Of a DNA stretch of 64,000 bases, positions 34,161-46,569 are shown piece by piece. The position numbers were made by a program, and so were the translations under genes. Below the pieces are notes generated by a model. That model made no database searches and was not told the DNA's origin. It saw only the letters and a list, made by a program, of their open reading frames with translations. Source of the stretch: Aselliscus stoliczkanus (lineage: Eukaryota > Chordata > Mammalia > Chiroptera > Hipposideridae); assembly GCA_033961575.1 (NCBI GenBank), contig CM066731.1:55953501-56017500 (forward strand), written 5' to 3'. Each line of letters begins with the position of its first letter. The stretch's first letter is position 1.

Positions 34161-34618
34161 TTTTTTTTTATATATTTTTTTATTTTTATTTTTTTACAGA
34201 TTTTATTGGGGAATTGGGGGAGGGGAACAGCGTTGGGGAATCAGGGAAGGGGAACAGACAAGTTGCTGTCTTTTTGTTCTTCAGTCTAGTTGCAGAGGAC
34301 GTTGTTTCACTGGCCAATGTTGCTCTTCCTGGATGAGGCAGATAGGTCGCCGGCCTCTGGATGGTCGCTCATCGCAGCTATTGGCAGCTCACACTGGCTG
34401 CCAGCTGCTCATGCTGGCTGCCGGCCACTCACTATAGCCTATGGCAGCCCACTGCAGCAGGGGCTGCAGCCTACACCTTCACCAGGACTTGCAGCCCAGC
34501 TCCAGGTGGAGGTGTTGTTAGCTGTAGAGGGTGTCACTGGCCCTCATATGTGGGATCTGAACCGGGGCCACTGTCATCCCAAAACCAGCTCTTAACCAAT
34601 GCGCCACTCGGCCGGCCC
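34161..34618 (-). mobile_element. Long-form tRNA SINE (GGCC-type head)
   Basis: About 458 bp on the minus strand: GGGCCGGCCGAGTGGCGCAT head, CATATGAGGGCCAGTGACAC, GC-rich body of GCTGCCAGC-like units, and a tail ending CCCCAATAAAATCT. A perfect 17-bp target-site duplication (CAGAAGTTTTTGTTCTT) flanks it at 34144-34160 and from 34619, so insertion was recent. Confidence 0.95.
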
Positions 34619-34635
34619 CAGAAGTTTTTGTTCTT

Positions 34636-35410
34636 GTAGCACCCTTATGAGAGTATTTCAATTTGAAAGACAGTCTAGTGTGTTGATCCTAGACAGACTT
34701 CTCCTTAGTATGTCACTAATTGATATTAACATTTTACATGCAGTTTCCTGGTGTCTTTCCTGGCTTGTGATTGTCAGTATATCTGAGAGGAATGGCCACT
34801 TTTGTCTCTGGTGATATTTCTGCTATTTATGTGAAGTGGACTTCAAAACAATCTAAATAAACTTGCTAAAAGCAAGTGCCACATAGGAGTGCCTCTGCTC
34901 TGAGGGCAGAAGGGAGGTTTACACATCCCCAAAGTGAATGAATTCCAATGTGCCTTCTGTTTGCTATAGCCCCGAACAGGCTCAAAGCAGTTTGGATTGC
35001 TTTCTGTTTCTTCCCTGTGTTCCAGATGGGTAAAGCCTGCTGATGTTTGAGTTCTCTTTAGGGGAAATGGAATATTTCTCGTAAAAAAGACCTTCCATGT
35101 GTTAAAGGAAAGATTCTATGAATGCATTATCCAAGAGGGACGGTTGCAGTGACTGCTGCTAAGAGTTCGAGAATCGTAGTGGATCTGCCTGTCATTCACA
35201 AAGTCATTCTTAGAGGGAACTATGACAAATGCTATTTCCTCTCTGATTTCTTAATAGTTGGCTGCATAAATTAGCCTTTCTCTATAATAAGGTTCCTAGT
35301 AAATAGAAAAACACGGAAGTTCTTAGAGTGCAGGATGTATGGCTTCAGAGGGATTGAGGAAGTGGGAGATATTTATGAACAAGCTTATTTATTTTGCCAA
35401 ATCTAACTCC
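34636..35410. other. Unassigned sequence
   Basis: No repeat recognised. 35080-35290 looks repeat-free and could be conserved non-coding sequence; this is untested. Confidence 0.4.
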
Positions 35411-35419
35411 TGAAAAGAA

Positions 35420-35550
35420 GCAGAATAATACTGCCTTAAGAGAGTTGTTTCACCTCTCCGAGACTCAATTTCCTCATTTGTAAACCATTTACTAGAAGAA
35501 GTTTTCTGAGGATTAAGTTTGACACATAATAAAAGCTTTATATATTTTGT
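35420..35550 (+). mobile_element. MIR SINE fragment
   Basis: Contains TTTCACCTCTCCGAGACTCA, ATTTCCTCATTTGTAAACCA, TTCTGAGGATTAAGTTTGAC in MIR order. Confidence 0.7.
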
Positions 35551-35954
35551 TTATAGACTTCTATTTTCCTAGAATCCATTAAACATTAAGATGTAACTCT
35601 TAATATTAACGTGCTGTGCCTAAATTAAATGATTAAATATCACTATCTAACATGAAATATTAAGAATATTGAATTCAAAAGATTCATTTCCCTTTAATCA
35701 AGGGCTTTAAAAAGTTTTCTGTTTTATGAAAAGCAATTTGATTGCAATTTAGAGCAAATATTTCCCTAAGGAATTTAATCAACAGGGAAACATTTTAAGA
35801 CCTGATTTAGAGGAAAAATACTTCAGGAATATATGTTTAAAATAATAATACTTTAAGACTTAAGATGTGGTACATAAATGGCAACAGAGCTCCTAAAAAA
35901 GAGACAATAAGTCTGAATAATGATTTTTAAAACAGGTTTGTTTCTCTTTCTTTA

Positions 35955-36470
35955 ATTTGGAAGAAGTATACTGAGCTCTTCCTATATGCTAAGCACTGTG
36001 CTAGGAACAGAGAATACAAATACAAAATGAGACATAGCCACTGATCTCAAGTTAGCAGACAATTAGCACCTGTTTATAAAAACAATCTCAACGCGGTGAT
36101 AGAAAGAGGCACTAGTCTCACTGGACCACGGAGACAGTGAACTTGACTTAACCAGTGCAGAAGACGACAAAGGGTGGGAGTGGGTTTCTTAAGGAGGTTC
36201 GGCCTCTGTTGAGTCTAATAGGAGGAGTAGGCAAAGATGGGTCAGGCATTCCAGGCAGAGCAGAGGCTCGGTGAGTGCAACAGTGGGATGTGTGCAGGGA
36301 GCTACAGGTATAGGTGGGAGGAAGAGCATGAAACTCAGAGCAAAAGCAAGAGATGGTCTCAAATCACGATGAGCTCTGTATGCCAATTCAAGGAGTTTCA
36401 GTTAACTCAATGCACAGGTGAGCGTTTAAAGATTTCATCAGGGTATCCAATCAGTCAGATTTGTATTTAA
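35955..36470 (-). mobile_element. L2 LINE fragment (antisense)
   Basis: ATGCTAAGCACTGTGCTAGG, then AATACAAATACAAAATGAGA, and further CATTCCAGGCAGAGCAGAGG followed by GAGTGCAACAG, the order expected of antisense L2 3' sequence. Confidence 0.65.
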
Positions 36471-36479
36471 AACAAAACA

Positions 36480-38810
36480 CTCTGACATTTGTGTGGAGGC
36501 CACATTTAACAAGGATTTTCAGGATAAGGTAGTGAAAGGGGTATTGTGTGTTGACTTTAGGTGATGAAAAATAAAGACCCGAATTGTGACAGTGGTAAGT
36601 TATTATCCTACCAATACACTCTTACACATACATGACACACATGAAAAGACATACATTTTTAATTATTGTAGTACTATTTTTAAGACTAAATACAACCATA
36701 GGGGTTTTATTTATATCTAATGCCCAGATTTAAATATGTAGGATATTGATAATTGAACTTTGGATATCTGGCAGTAGCTGGAAGAATCAGAAAATTTGAT
36801 TTCTTCAGGTTTTTTCCAGTTCCCATTTGCTTAGCAAAGGTAATGCTGCTGCTTTGCGGAGTAAATTCAATTAGGATGCAGCAGATTAGGCCTGCATCAT
36901 CATCTTAGCCTCTGGTTCCCTGCTCATAGATAATCACTAGAGCGTGTGCTATAAATTAAGCAAAAGGCAAATGTATTGACTATGGATACTATTGTTAAAT
37001 TTGATCTGGAAATTCTATCCAATATAATAAGAATAAATACGTAATGGGTATAGATGCTGAAAATTAGCGGATAAATATCTTCATTATTTTTCTTTTTGTT
37101 AAACAAAAAAGATTAGAATTAATATGGATGTTCAATAATATGACAAGTTATAACATAATTGTAAAAATACTGAATGTGCTATGTATTAGCAATAATCACC
37201 TAAAAACAATGGGAAACAATTCTATTCCTAATAATGATCAAAATGTAAAATATTTAGCAGTAAGTTAAAAATTTGTGCAAAGTATGAGGAAAACTGAAAT
37301 TTTTTATAACACATGATAGAGTTGAATAAATTGAGTGAAATACAAAGTTCCCAAATTAGAAGATTTGCAATTTTTAATAATGTGAATTCTACCCCAAATT
37401 AATCATAAGATCAGGTGAACGTAATGAGTTTACTTGTGAGGGAGATTTTAGAATGTAACACAATTATTCTATAATTTTTGGTAAGCAAGACCATGCTCAA
37501 AATCGCCATGCCAATTTTGAAAATAAATAGCAATAGGGGTGCTTTTCCTAAAAGATAGTAGCATTTGCAATGAAGCAATAATGATTCTACTTGTTTTTAT
37601 TTCTTACTGGTATTGCAATAGTGAGACAAATCAATAGAACATACTAGAACAGTATTTATAGGTGTGTTATCAAGGAAACCTAGGACTATAAGTTGTGTAA
37701 AGGTGTTAGGACTGCTCAGATGTTTAATTTACTGATAGAGATTGTGAATGTCTAAGAAGTTATTACACACAATAGTTCTCAGGCTTATTTGGCTTCAGAA
37801 TTCTTTTTTAAATGCATCTTGTAAGATAAATCTCCTTACAAATTCAAGGAAAGCTGGAAGAGAAACAGACACACATTTGTATAATACTTTAAAGTTCCAC
37901 AAAGGGGATACCTCAATTCATTTAGGAAAGAAGAAATTCAATAAATGGAATTTAAACAAGTGGGTAAAATTTGGAAATAAGCTTCAGATGTATTAACATT
38001 CAAATGTAAAAGATGAATATGTACTGCCAACAGGTATTTAAATAAAGGTCCAGCTTCCTTACCATCCTGAATTGTCGAGGATACTAAATCAATACATAGC
38101 TTTTATTTAGGAGATTGGCCAAGATCAAAAATATATGTCCTGCATTCTATACTCCTAAAAGTTGATCAAAAACTGAAGTCACATTTCTTTTTTTATACTC
38201 AAATTAATATGGCAAGAGCCACCATCTTGCTTGACTATAGGAAATCCAGTGTTCTACCAGGGTTGTCATCCCATGTGTCTTTGGGAATCCTAGGGGATAT
38301 ATGTGCATGTTTCAAAGGTTGGTACTGGAGGTCACCTGCCCCCAGCCAGTGCTCTAGCTCTGGATCACAGTTCTACACCCCTTCTCTTGCTCCCCCTAAG
38401 CAACTTTATCCTAAATGAGGAAACAGATCACAGTTAATTCACCTCAGGCTAAATGAGAACAAACTATATACTTAACTAGATATACTGAAGACTGGAGAAT
38501 AACAAATGGGTATTACAATGCAGAAAACATACAAACATTACCTAGTAGATAGGACTCTAGGAATTTAGAAGCCTGGCTTCTCTGCAAGGGTAGCCTAACT
38601 GGTAGCTTTTCTCCTTAATCTTGGGTGTCTCTAAAGCTCTGGGGCCACTGCTAATAGAAGACCCCTTGAGCATAGCTCTCCTATCCAAGGCCCATTCTCT
38701 AAAGATGGGGAGAACAGAATTTTTTCTTACTTTATATTTGCATAACCAAAAGGCCAATTAATTGTTTTTCATAGAACTAAAGAACAGTCTATGCACATGT
38801 TTATATTATT
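36480..38810. other. Unassigned AT-rich sequence
   Basis: Over 2 kb without a recognised gene or repeat. 36780-36950 is less AT-rich and includes CAATTAGGATGCAGCAGATT, which could suit homeodomain-type binding, but this is a guess from composition. Confidence 0.35.
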
Positions 38811-38817
38811 TATGGAA

Positions 38818-39030
38818 GGAAGTGTAGTGTGGTAGCTGAGTATGGGTTTAAATCTTGGCTTTGCCTCCTCTTACTTAACTGGCCTTAGGTGAGTGACATA
38901 ATTTAGCTGAGCTTTCATTTGCTTTTCTATAATATGGAATTAGTAACATCTACCTTTTGTTGTAGTAAGGATTAAATAAATTGATGGACATAGAATGTCA
39001 TAATGATGGTTGAATAAATGCCAAGTATTG
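38818..39030 (+). mobile_element. MIR SINE
   Basis: GTGTAGTGTGGTAGCTGAGT, TTAAATCTTGGCTTTGCCTC, GGTGAGTGACATAATTTAGC, AAGGATTAAATAAATTGATG: MIR order from head to 3' end. Confidence 0.85.
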
Positions 39031-39809
39031 TAACAAAGCTCTTTCAACTGAGCATATGCTTATAGGCAGCACAGGTTAGTTTGAACATGAATCAAGTTTG
39101 AACATGAACTCTGATTCTAGAGCTGGTAGGAAAAGGTTATTTCAGTAATTTATTAGTTTGTTCAACAAGTTTACACCTTATTTTATATCATTTCTCCAAA
39201 TACTAAATACATGATAAATGGAGAATAATTTGAAAAAGTCCAAAACAAAACACAAACAAAGTTCCCATTTTGAGTATCACCTATAGTTTTGCACCACAGA
39301 AATAACCCCTGAGAACATTTTGTTGACTCTTTTTTCTTTCTCTCTGTCTCTGTGTATGTCTCTTTCTGTTGCTGTCTCCATTAATCAACCAGGTTGCCGG
39401 CAGAAAACAGCATACTCACATTGGGACAATTTGAGGAGAGTGTCATAAAGAGAATTTACAGAGCTGTGGGTTGGTTGTAGGGAAACCAGGAGAGACAGGA
39501 AAAACACTAAGGAGCATGTTTTTACCCAGAAGCCTAAGGGGGTACTGGGTGGGGGAGAAGTCCTGGGACCTAGAGGTGGAGAAATTGTGGGACGACGGCT
39601 GCTGGGCCTTTTGGTGGAGAGATACAACAGGCCCAGAATAAACTCCTGTGCCTCCCTGGCCTCTCCAATACCATTAATCACCTATTAGTGCTCCTCCTGG
39701 ACAAACCTAGCTAGGAGCCAGAGAGCAAGAGACCAGGCTATCACGCTTATATGCCTGGGCCTCCTGGATGGATGCAGAGCTAAAGGGTGATTTTAAAAAT
39801 CTATTACAC

Positions 39810-39845
39810 CTGACACTGAAGCTGAATAATATTGAATGTTAACTT

Positions 39846-39907
<62 letters not shown>

Positions 39908-40078
39908 ACAGGATTTAGAGTACAGCATAGGGAATAGAGTAAATGAAATTGTAACAGCTATATACGATGTCATAGAGGTAGTAGATCGGGGGAGGGGGCT
40001 ATCACTTTGTGAGGGGTGTAAATGTCTAACTATTACATTATTTTGTACATCTGAAACTAATAATAATAAAAAAAATTT
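39810..40078 (+). mobile_element. LINE-1 3'UTR fragments around an (AT)n tract
   Basis: 39810-39848 resembles an L1 3' terminus (AATAATATTGAATGTTAACT). After the AT tract, 39905-40078 is L1 3'UTR (GTACAGCATAGGGAATAGAG, AAATGTCTAACTATTACATT, ACATCTGAAACTAATAATAA). ATCTATTAC occurs on both sides (about 39800 and 40084) and could be a target-site duplication. Confidence 0.75.
39849..39904. repeat. (AT)n microsatellite
   Basis: Pure AT dinucleotide run of about 28 units inside L1 3' sequence. Confidence 0.97.
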
Positions 40079-40248
40079 TTTTAATCTATTACAAGAATAA
40101 GGACACTTGAGAGTGAGAAGGAGTGAATTACTCATAATACCAATAAACCTGGGACAATAAGCATAAACTGGGACTGTCCCAGCCAAACCAGGCTCTACCA
40201 TCACCCTGTGGAGTAAAGTTGGAAGTAAATCTCGAGGGGAAATACGTC

Positions 40249-40311
40249 GCTTTCTCTCTCTCTCTCATTTTCTCTCTTCCTCTTCCTCTCTCTCCTCTCT
40301 CTCACACACAC
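40249..40311. repeat. CT-rich low-complexity / (TC)n-(CA)n
   Basis: Pyrimidine tract with TCTC units ending in a short CACACA run. Confidence 0.9.
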
Positions 40312-40489
40312 TCCTGTATGATGAATTATTTTCTGTAGAATGCGTGCTTTCTAAAACATAATTTTTATTGTATAATTCTTGACATTATGGTTGTACCAAA
40401 ACTGACCTCATCTTTGGATGGTAAGGCAATTTCTGATTTTTCCATTACAATGCTCTGATGAACATCACTGAACACAAATCTTTGTATAG

Positions 40490-40610
40490 CTCTAATTATT
40501 TAACACATATTACTTGAGAAACTACTATGTGCCACCCACTGAAGATACAAAGATGAGTACAACATAGTTACTGCAAGCTAGTCTAGTGGTAGAAAGAACT
40601 CCCAACAGCT
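40490..40610 (-). mobile_element. L2 LINE 3' fragment (antisense)
   Basis: CATATTACTTGAGAAACTAC, TATGTGCCACCCACTGAAGA, TACAAAGATGAGTACAACAT match the antisense L2 3' end. Confidence 0.6.
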
Positions 40611-41269
40611 GCCTCACCAGGAAGAATATGGGACTTCATACATTAAGTCAAGCTACCATCCTCTGGGAGATGGAGAGGAAGAACAAGGATATGATACTGG
40701 GCCATAGCCATGGTCTTTGCCTCTACATGCATTTGTTGCCCTCTCTGGGCTCCCATGTGGCTCTGGATTCTGTTCTATGGGGATCTTTCTTCCTGCCCAT
40801 AGCTCCTTTATTCCATCCAGCAGTTACCAGGCTACTGCTGGAAGCAGGGAGGGTTGGGCAATGTCTTCCTTTTATCTAATCCCCTTCCCTGGGTAGGGAG
40901 CTGAGTGGACAGGCTTGGCTACCTGGTCCCTTCTGGCCCAGGCTAAAGGCAGAAATATTTCTTTCCAGCAGACAGTGTTTGGAATCAGAGTCAGGACAAC
41001 ACAGTGGTTGAAGCTATATGTGTGAAAGAACCTGAGGGTGAATTGCAGAGTGGTAGACCAGGGCTTAGGAAGCCAACTGAATGAATTACAGGAAGAGCAT
41101 TGTAAAAGGTGAGTTGCATCATTGTCTTGGCAAGTATGAGAGACATTGGGTCCCGGCTTATTGTCAGGCTGTTTTTGTATGGGGCAGGCTGAATTCAACT
41201 TAGAGACCTAGAGAGAGACAGGGAGGTCTGATGCCAGACTCTACATAGCTAAGTATCATTTCTCCCAAA

Positions 41270-42200
41270 ATTTTTGTCAGTCTGGACAGATTGGCTTTTA
41301 CTTCTTTGCCTCCCTTTCTGACCTCATTGCATCAATTCTCACCTTTGCTCACTCATTCAGTTCCTCTGATTTTCCTCTAATCTGCTGCACCCTCCCACTT
41401 CACAGTCTGGGTACCAGCTCTGCCTTCTGCCTGAGCACTCTTCCACAAGCTGGATCCTCACCCTATAGTCCAGCTCTAATCCCATTGCTTAGAAAGGTTT
41501 TTTTCCTAAGTCCTGCTAAAGAGAAACCATAGGACCCAAATGACGCCACTTTTGCTAAAGCCCATGACATCAAACCTAGATTTAATACCCGACCTAATTG
41601 TTGTTTCAGCCTCTCTCAAAAATATAATCTTAATCAACCAGTCTGGAATTTTCTGATCAACACAAATAATAAGGTAATCTGTCACAAAGGCTCTCTGTTG
41701 TCCTCCCCCCACAGAAAGAAGAGGCAACCTGTACGATAAAAACCCTTGCAGTTCCCACCCCTGCCCCTGAAAAGTCCTTGTCTAAAAATAACCCTTTAGT
41801 TTTGTTGTTAATAGCTCCCATGCCCCACCCTTTTACAACCCTTTGGAGAATCCTAGTTGTTTCATTGGATGCTGCCAGATTCCTGAATGACTTAATAAAG
41901 CCTAGTAGATATTCAAATTTACTCAGTTGAGTTTTGTTCTTTACCAGTCCCAATTCAGTTTAGCTTCCCCTAGACACTATCCTAGTAACTTGTGTCATTT
42001 TCCAAGTAACCTGTCATCTACTGAAATTACTTTGCTTCTCTGGGACCTGTTGACCAAGCATCTCCCCTGACATGTGTCTCAGCCACACTGGGAGCTCCTG
42101 TCTTGCTCTTGCTTCTCTCTCTCATACATGAAAGGGTACCTGGGATGTAGATGGTGCTCAGTGTCCATCTCTGAATGGATGAATACCTGCCAGGTTTGCC
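41270..42200 (+). mobile_element. L2 LINE 3' part, interrupted by an LTR-like insert
   Basis: 41270-41500 and about 41985-42200 read as sense L2 3' sequence (for example GGTGCTCAGTGTCCATCTCT near 42155). The middle part (about 41505-41960) is different and appears inserted. Confidence 0.45.
41505..41960 (+). mobile_element. Possible solo LTR
   Basis: A block inside the L2 with GATAAAAACCCTTGCAGTTC and an AATAAAGCC polyadenylation-like signal near 41895, followed by a short R/U5-like part (GTTGAGTTTTGTTCTTTACC). No second LTR or retroviral genes. The family is unknown and the termini were not fixed. Confidence 0.45.
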
Positions 42201-42266
42201 ACAGAGGCCTTTGCTCTGAATGCTAGTTATTTTGTGTAATGACATAAGCACAACACAAAATTTCTT

Positions 42267-42383
42267 TCTTTTTTTTTTTTTTTTTTTTTGAGGGCAGTGT
42301 CACTGGCCCTCATATGTGGAACCGAACCGGGGCCGCTGGCTTCCCAAGCCAGCGCTTAACCACAGCGCCACTCGGTCGGCCCT
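42267..42383 (-). mobile_element. Short tRNA-derived SINE
   Basis: Minus-strand 105-bp family with long poly(A). The body is close to its siblings (CATATGAGGGCCAGTGACAC). The flanking CAAAATTTCTTT duplication is present on both sides, so the insertion is recent. Confidence 0.95.
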
Positions 42384-42399
42384 CAAAATTTCTTTTGAA

Positions 42400-43690
42400 T
42401 GGTTTAATTAATTCCCATGGGAAGGCTAATAAATAGTCTTTTCTACAGGATATTGATTTGTCAACTTTCAGTATATAAAATAATGACACTAATTCAGGAA
42501 CCAGGATGAGTTTTCCCAGACACGTTATTTGCCTTGGAAATGCACCTCAGGTTAATCCAGTATGGTTTATATGTAATTCCAAATATCAATTTTCTAATTT
42601 ATGAGGAAATTTTAAATTTTAAATATTTAGAATTTTGACATATATTTTCTTTCTGTCTTCCTTATTCCATAGCAAGTGGAACAAGACAAGAGGCCAAAAG
42701 AAAGATGACTTTAAAACATCCTGGGCTGATTTTACATGGCTAAGTTTAGTCCAAAAATACATAATGTGAAACGTTCATTTGAAAGCAGAAGTCACACAGA
42801 GCCCATGTCATAATCTTCATCACTATCCCATTTACTTAACAATTCTATACAGATGTTCATAGTTACAGATAGATAAATCCTGGACAATACTGATTTAATA
42901 AGCAAACATAAAAATTAGAGAATTTTAATAAAAATATAACTCCTAGTGCAACTTTACAGCAACATTAAATAAAATGGACTTCCCCTCTTGTCATCTTGTT
43001 CTATTTCAGGTAAAGGTTAGTTGTTTCAAGATCAACAATTAGTTATGTGCTTTCCTTAATACTGATTAACTAATTAAACCTCAAAAAGTATAATACAATA
43101 TATAAATATAGGGTGCACACTTTCAGTTGGGCATATTTATAGGAAAGGGCATCTTCACTTTTGGAAGGATGGGTGTTTTTGATGCTTTTATTAAAGGGAG
43201 TTGAAGTGTTCTGCTCTAGTGCACTGCCACTTAATCTCTCCATGGGTCTCCATCCCATTCTCTCATACCACAGCACATCTGGACGGCAGCAGGTGAAGAG
43301 TGATGAGATATCTTGAACTCCTTTTTTATCTTTTCCTTTTATACACCTTTTTCTTTTTTTTAAGAACCATGCAGACGAAACTGTAAAATCTTCATTCTAA
43401 TGAGAGAGCCGAGAGTTTGGGAGAACCCACCTGGAAAATCCTCTTATTTTTAATATCTTCCCTGCTTTCTTTATAGAAAGCTCATCAAGCTTATAGGTTA
43501 GGGAGACATTAAATGAAAGTAATAGAGAGCTAAAAATGGGAAAAATAGAGCAGCAACAAATTATAATAAAAATACCAGTTGAGAAGGAAGATGGATGGAG
43601 TCACAAACTAGTAATAGTGTGCATCTCTCTGTTGGGACATGTAAATTAGTTCATTTGGAAGACTCTGTGATCGACCTTTAAAAATAACTC
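42400..43690. other. Unassigned AT-rich sequence
   Basis: Nothing recognised. Confidence 0.4.
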
Positions 43691-43693
43691 CAT

Positions 43694-44060
43694 GGGGGCT
43701 GGCTGAGAGGTATGTTGGTTAAGAGCTGGCTTGAGACGGCAGCTGAGCAGAAGGCCCCTGGTTCAGATCCCACATAGCAGGCCACTGATGGTGGACAACA
43801 GCTCAACCTGGAGCTGGGATGCCGTGAGTCACCTGGTGACAGCATAGGCTGCAGCCCCTGCTGCAGTGGGTTGCCATGAGCTAGAGTAAGTGGCCATTCA
43901 ATGGCCAGTGAGCAACTGCCTCACCCAGGAAGAGCACAATGATAATACTAACATGGGCCAGTGAAGCCACGTCCTCCACAACTAGACTGAAGAACAAAAG
44001 GACAGCAACTTGTCTGTTTCCCTCCCCCAATCCCCCAATAAAATCTTTAAAAAAATCAAA
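43694..44060 (+). mobile_element. Long-form tRNA SINE (GGCC-type head)
   Basis: Head GGGGGCTGGCTGAGAGGTAT, CAACAGCTCAACCTGGAGCT body start, GCCTCACCCAGGAAGAGCAC, ACATGGGCCAGTGAAGCCAC, tail CCCCAATAAAATCTTT. Target-site duplication AAAAATAACTCC at about 43680 and 44061. It has lost part of the head-body junction relative to 51181-51648. Confidence 0.93.
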
Positions 44061-44230
44061 AAATAACTCCGTGGTAAGATTTGCTTATCTTAGGTATTTG
44101 AAACTTTTGCCTTGGTAATCACGGGACAGATTTTTTGTTCTTACTAACAAGGGATGAATGAGAAAACCTATAGGGAAGTTGCTGGTGTTCAGAATCTACA
44201 GAATAGGGAAAACTGGGGTTCTGTAGCATT

Positions 44231-44257
44231 CCTTTTTTTTTTTTTTTTTTTTTTTTT
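44231..44257. repeat. Poly(T) run
   Basis: A long T homopolymer without a recognisable SINE or L1 beside it. Confidence 0.9.
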
Positions 44258-44461
44258 GCCCCTTAGCTATAGAAAAATGAATAAGTTTTTTTTTGTGTGA
44301 CTTTGAACTGTGGAAATCTGAGTTACTATTTCCTAAGTAAGTTTAGGTAACTACGTAAGAAGAATTTAAAGAAAGACACAACTTAATCCTTGATCTGCTA
44401 GGGGTATATATGACACCTGGAAAGTATTTTAATTCACTCATTTATTTCTTCACTGTGAAAC

Positions 44462-44700
44462 GTGCTGGTTTTGATGTCAGAATGTCTGGGTGTGAATTTT
44501 TGCTTTATCACTTCTGAGCTTATGGCCAGGAAATTATACAACTTGTCTAACCTGTTTCCTCACATGTAAAAGGGAGGTAATAAAATCTACCTCAAAGGTT
44601 GTATGAATTTAATGAGCTATATTTTGCTTAGAAAAATGTTTGCAATTAGTAAGCAGTTAACAAACGCTAGATGATAAATCTGTTTTATTGTTACTATTTG
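44462..44700 (+). mobile_element. MIR SINE
   Basis: GTCTGGGTGTGAATTTTTGC, CTTGTCTAACCTGTTTCCTC, ACATGTAAAAGGGAGGTAAT, AAGGTTGTATGAATTTAATG in MIR order. Confidence 0.8.
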
Positions 44701-45339
44701 CTGTTTCTTAAAATTTTTTTGTCAGACCTTCTGCCAGAGATGGGAATAAAACATGACTAGGATGATATTCCCTATCTGTTCTTTACCTTCTGAGAATTCA
44801 GTGTGAAACAGATTCTTACATAGGATTCCAGGAATGGGTGTCAAGGAGTGCATAAATTCTATATAGAACTTCGGAGGAGAAAAAATTTTTCCAATTCCAT
44901 GCAAAAATTTGGATAAGAATTCTTTTTTTCTTGAGAGGATTTCCACCTTTATCATAGGGCCAGTGATCCAAACCAAATGAAAGACCCCTGGTGTACAAAG
45001 ATGATTTTGTGGCAGATTTGAGGGTCCTGGGAGCCTACTCCTGGACAAAGATGGAGGCAGCAGGTGATAGGTCTCCCAGCTTCATGGAAAATTAGGGACT
45101 CTTTAGAGTCCAAGTACTATTTTGTCACAAAATTCTTTCATTTCTTCACTTTCTTCAGAAAATCCTTATCATATTTTTTACTAGGTACACATGCACACAC
45201 ATACTCCTATCTATGCCAGTGAAGAGGAATTAATACTAAAAAAGTCAGCAGAAGTATTTTCACTTTCATAAGAAACGATTCTTCTGAGTCTTCTACAGAA
45301 AACCAACTAACGCCTTTCCTGTACATGATCTGATGATGT

Positions 45340-45465
45340 GTTGCTGTAATCCCACTACCAGATGGTGAGTTCCCAAAGGGTGAGAATGGAGCAGTGATGC
45401 CATTTGATCCCCAGTATCTAACATAGGGCTCAGTACACAGTAAGTAGTCGATAAAAATTTTGGTT
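45340..45465 (+). mobile_element. L2 LINE 3' end
   Basis: ATGGTGAGTTCCCAAAGGGT, TTTGATCCCCAGTATCTAAC, AGTACACAGTAAGTAGTCGA: a diverged sense L2 terminus. Confidence 0.65.
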
Positions 45466-45551
45466 CTTACCTGCACTTTAAAAAAATCCCCAGGGATTTT
45501 TAGATAACCCAGGACAATACTTTTGCTTTAATCAAATTTTACTTTTCTTTT

Positions 45552-45657
45552 GGGTTGGCCAAGTGGCGCAGTGGTTAGACGCTGGCTTGGGAAGCCAGCA
45601 GCCCCGGTTCAGTCCCACATATGTGGGCCAGTGACACGGCCCTCAAAAAAAAAAAAA
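45552..45657 (+). mobile_element. Short tRNA-derived SINE
   Basis: GGGTTGGCCAAGTGGCGCAG head, GCTGGCTTGGGAAGCCAGC stem, GCCAGTGACACGGCCCTC, then poly(A). Confidence 0.93.
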
Positions 45658-45659
45658 TG

Positions 45660-46145
45660 TTTTTCTTTTAAAATACAATACAAAAGGTGGAGGTAGGAAA
45701 TGAACAACTACAACCCTAAGCTGGGGGTTGGGGATGATGACAGGCCCTCTGCCAGGTGCCCAAGCATGAAGGAGGAGAACCAGCGTCTTCCCATTGGATG
45801 TGAGTATTAGGTATCATTACCAAGGCTACGGCTGTGAGATACTTGCCTTTGCAGCTGAATATGCATTAGAACTCACAGGCAGAACTACCTGGTTTAAAAG
45901 ATCTAGACAATTGGGAACCAATAGTCTTGATCATAACTAATGTAAAGACTACAATATGATGTTTGGAAGTTCCCTCAAACTGGAGGTCTGGTGTCTTCAT
46001 TCTCACTTCCTTGATTCAAGTCACTGCTATTTCTTGCCGGGTTTAGGTCTGGGGATCAAAATTGGTCTCCCTCTTCAGCCCCAAGTGATCTGCTACCTCT
46101 ACATCCCTCTCCATCCCACCCCCCCACTGTGGCACTGGCAAACTC
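45660..46145. other. Unassigned sequence
   Basis: Nothing recognised. Confidence 0.4.
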
Positions 46146-46149
46146 CCCA

Positions 46150-46560
46150 GTGACACCAAACTGCCTTTAGTTCCTCTGATCTCTCTGTCCTCAGGGCCTC
46201 TATGTATGCTCTTCTCTCTTCCTGAAAACCTTTTAATCCTACTCCTTCCTCCTCCATCTTTCATCCCATCCCTGTAGACCTCCTTTTACTTGAATATGAA
46301 GTCATAATTAAGTTTTTAGGAAACCATCCCCCAAATACTCCCTTACCCTATGTCTGGGCTTGGTGCCCCTCTTAGGTATAGCCATGGCACAATGAACCAG
46401 CCTCAACAAGCCCTTATATTCACATTTTCTAATTATCTGCTCACCAGATGACACACTTATGAAGCAGGGATGTGTGAGTATTTCTAAGCAATTTTGACCA
46501 AGTCCAGAAAGTTCTCAATAATTATCCCAAGAATGAATAAATGAATGAAAGAATAGGTGA
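46150..46560 (+). mobile_element. L2 LINE 3' part
   Basis: L2-like order from a pyrimidine-rich CTCCTTCCTCCTCCATCTTT part to an end with GAAGCAGGGATGTGTGAGTA and CAAGAATGAATAAATGAATG. Confidence 0.6.
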
Positions 46561-46569
46561 TTGTGTCAA

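Noticed and set aside
34045..34437. A 130-codon open frame running into the SINE
   Set aside because: Most of it is antisense SINE sequence; only the first 30 codons are outside and these were kept as a weak exon candidate.
39845..40204. A 119-codon minus-strand frame with a long Tyr-Ile repeat
   Set aside because: The repeat is the translation of the (AT)n microsatellite.
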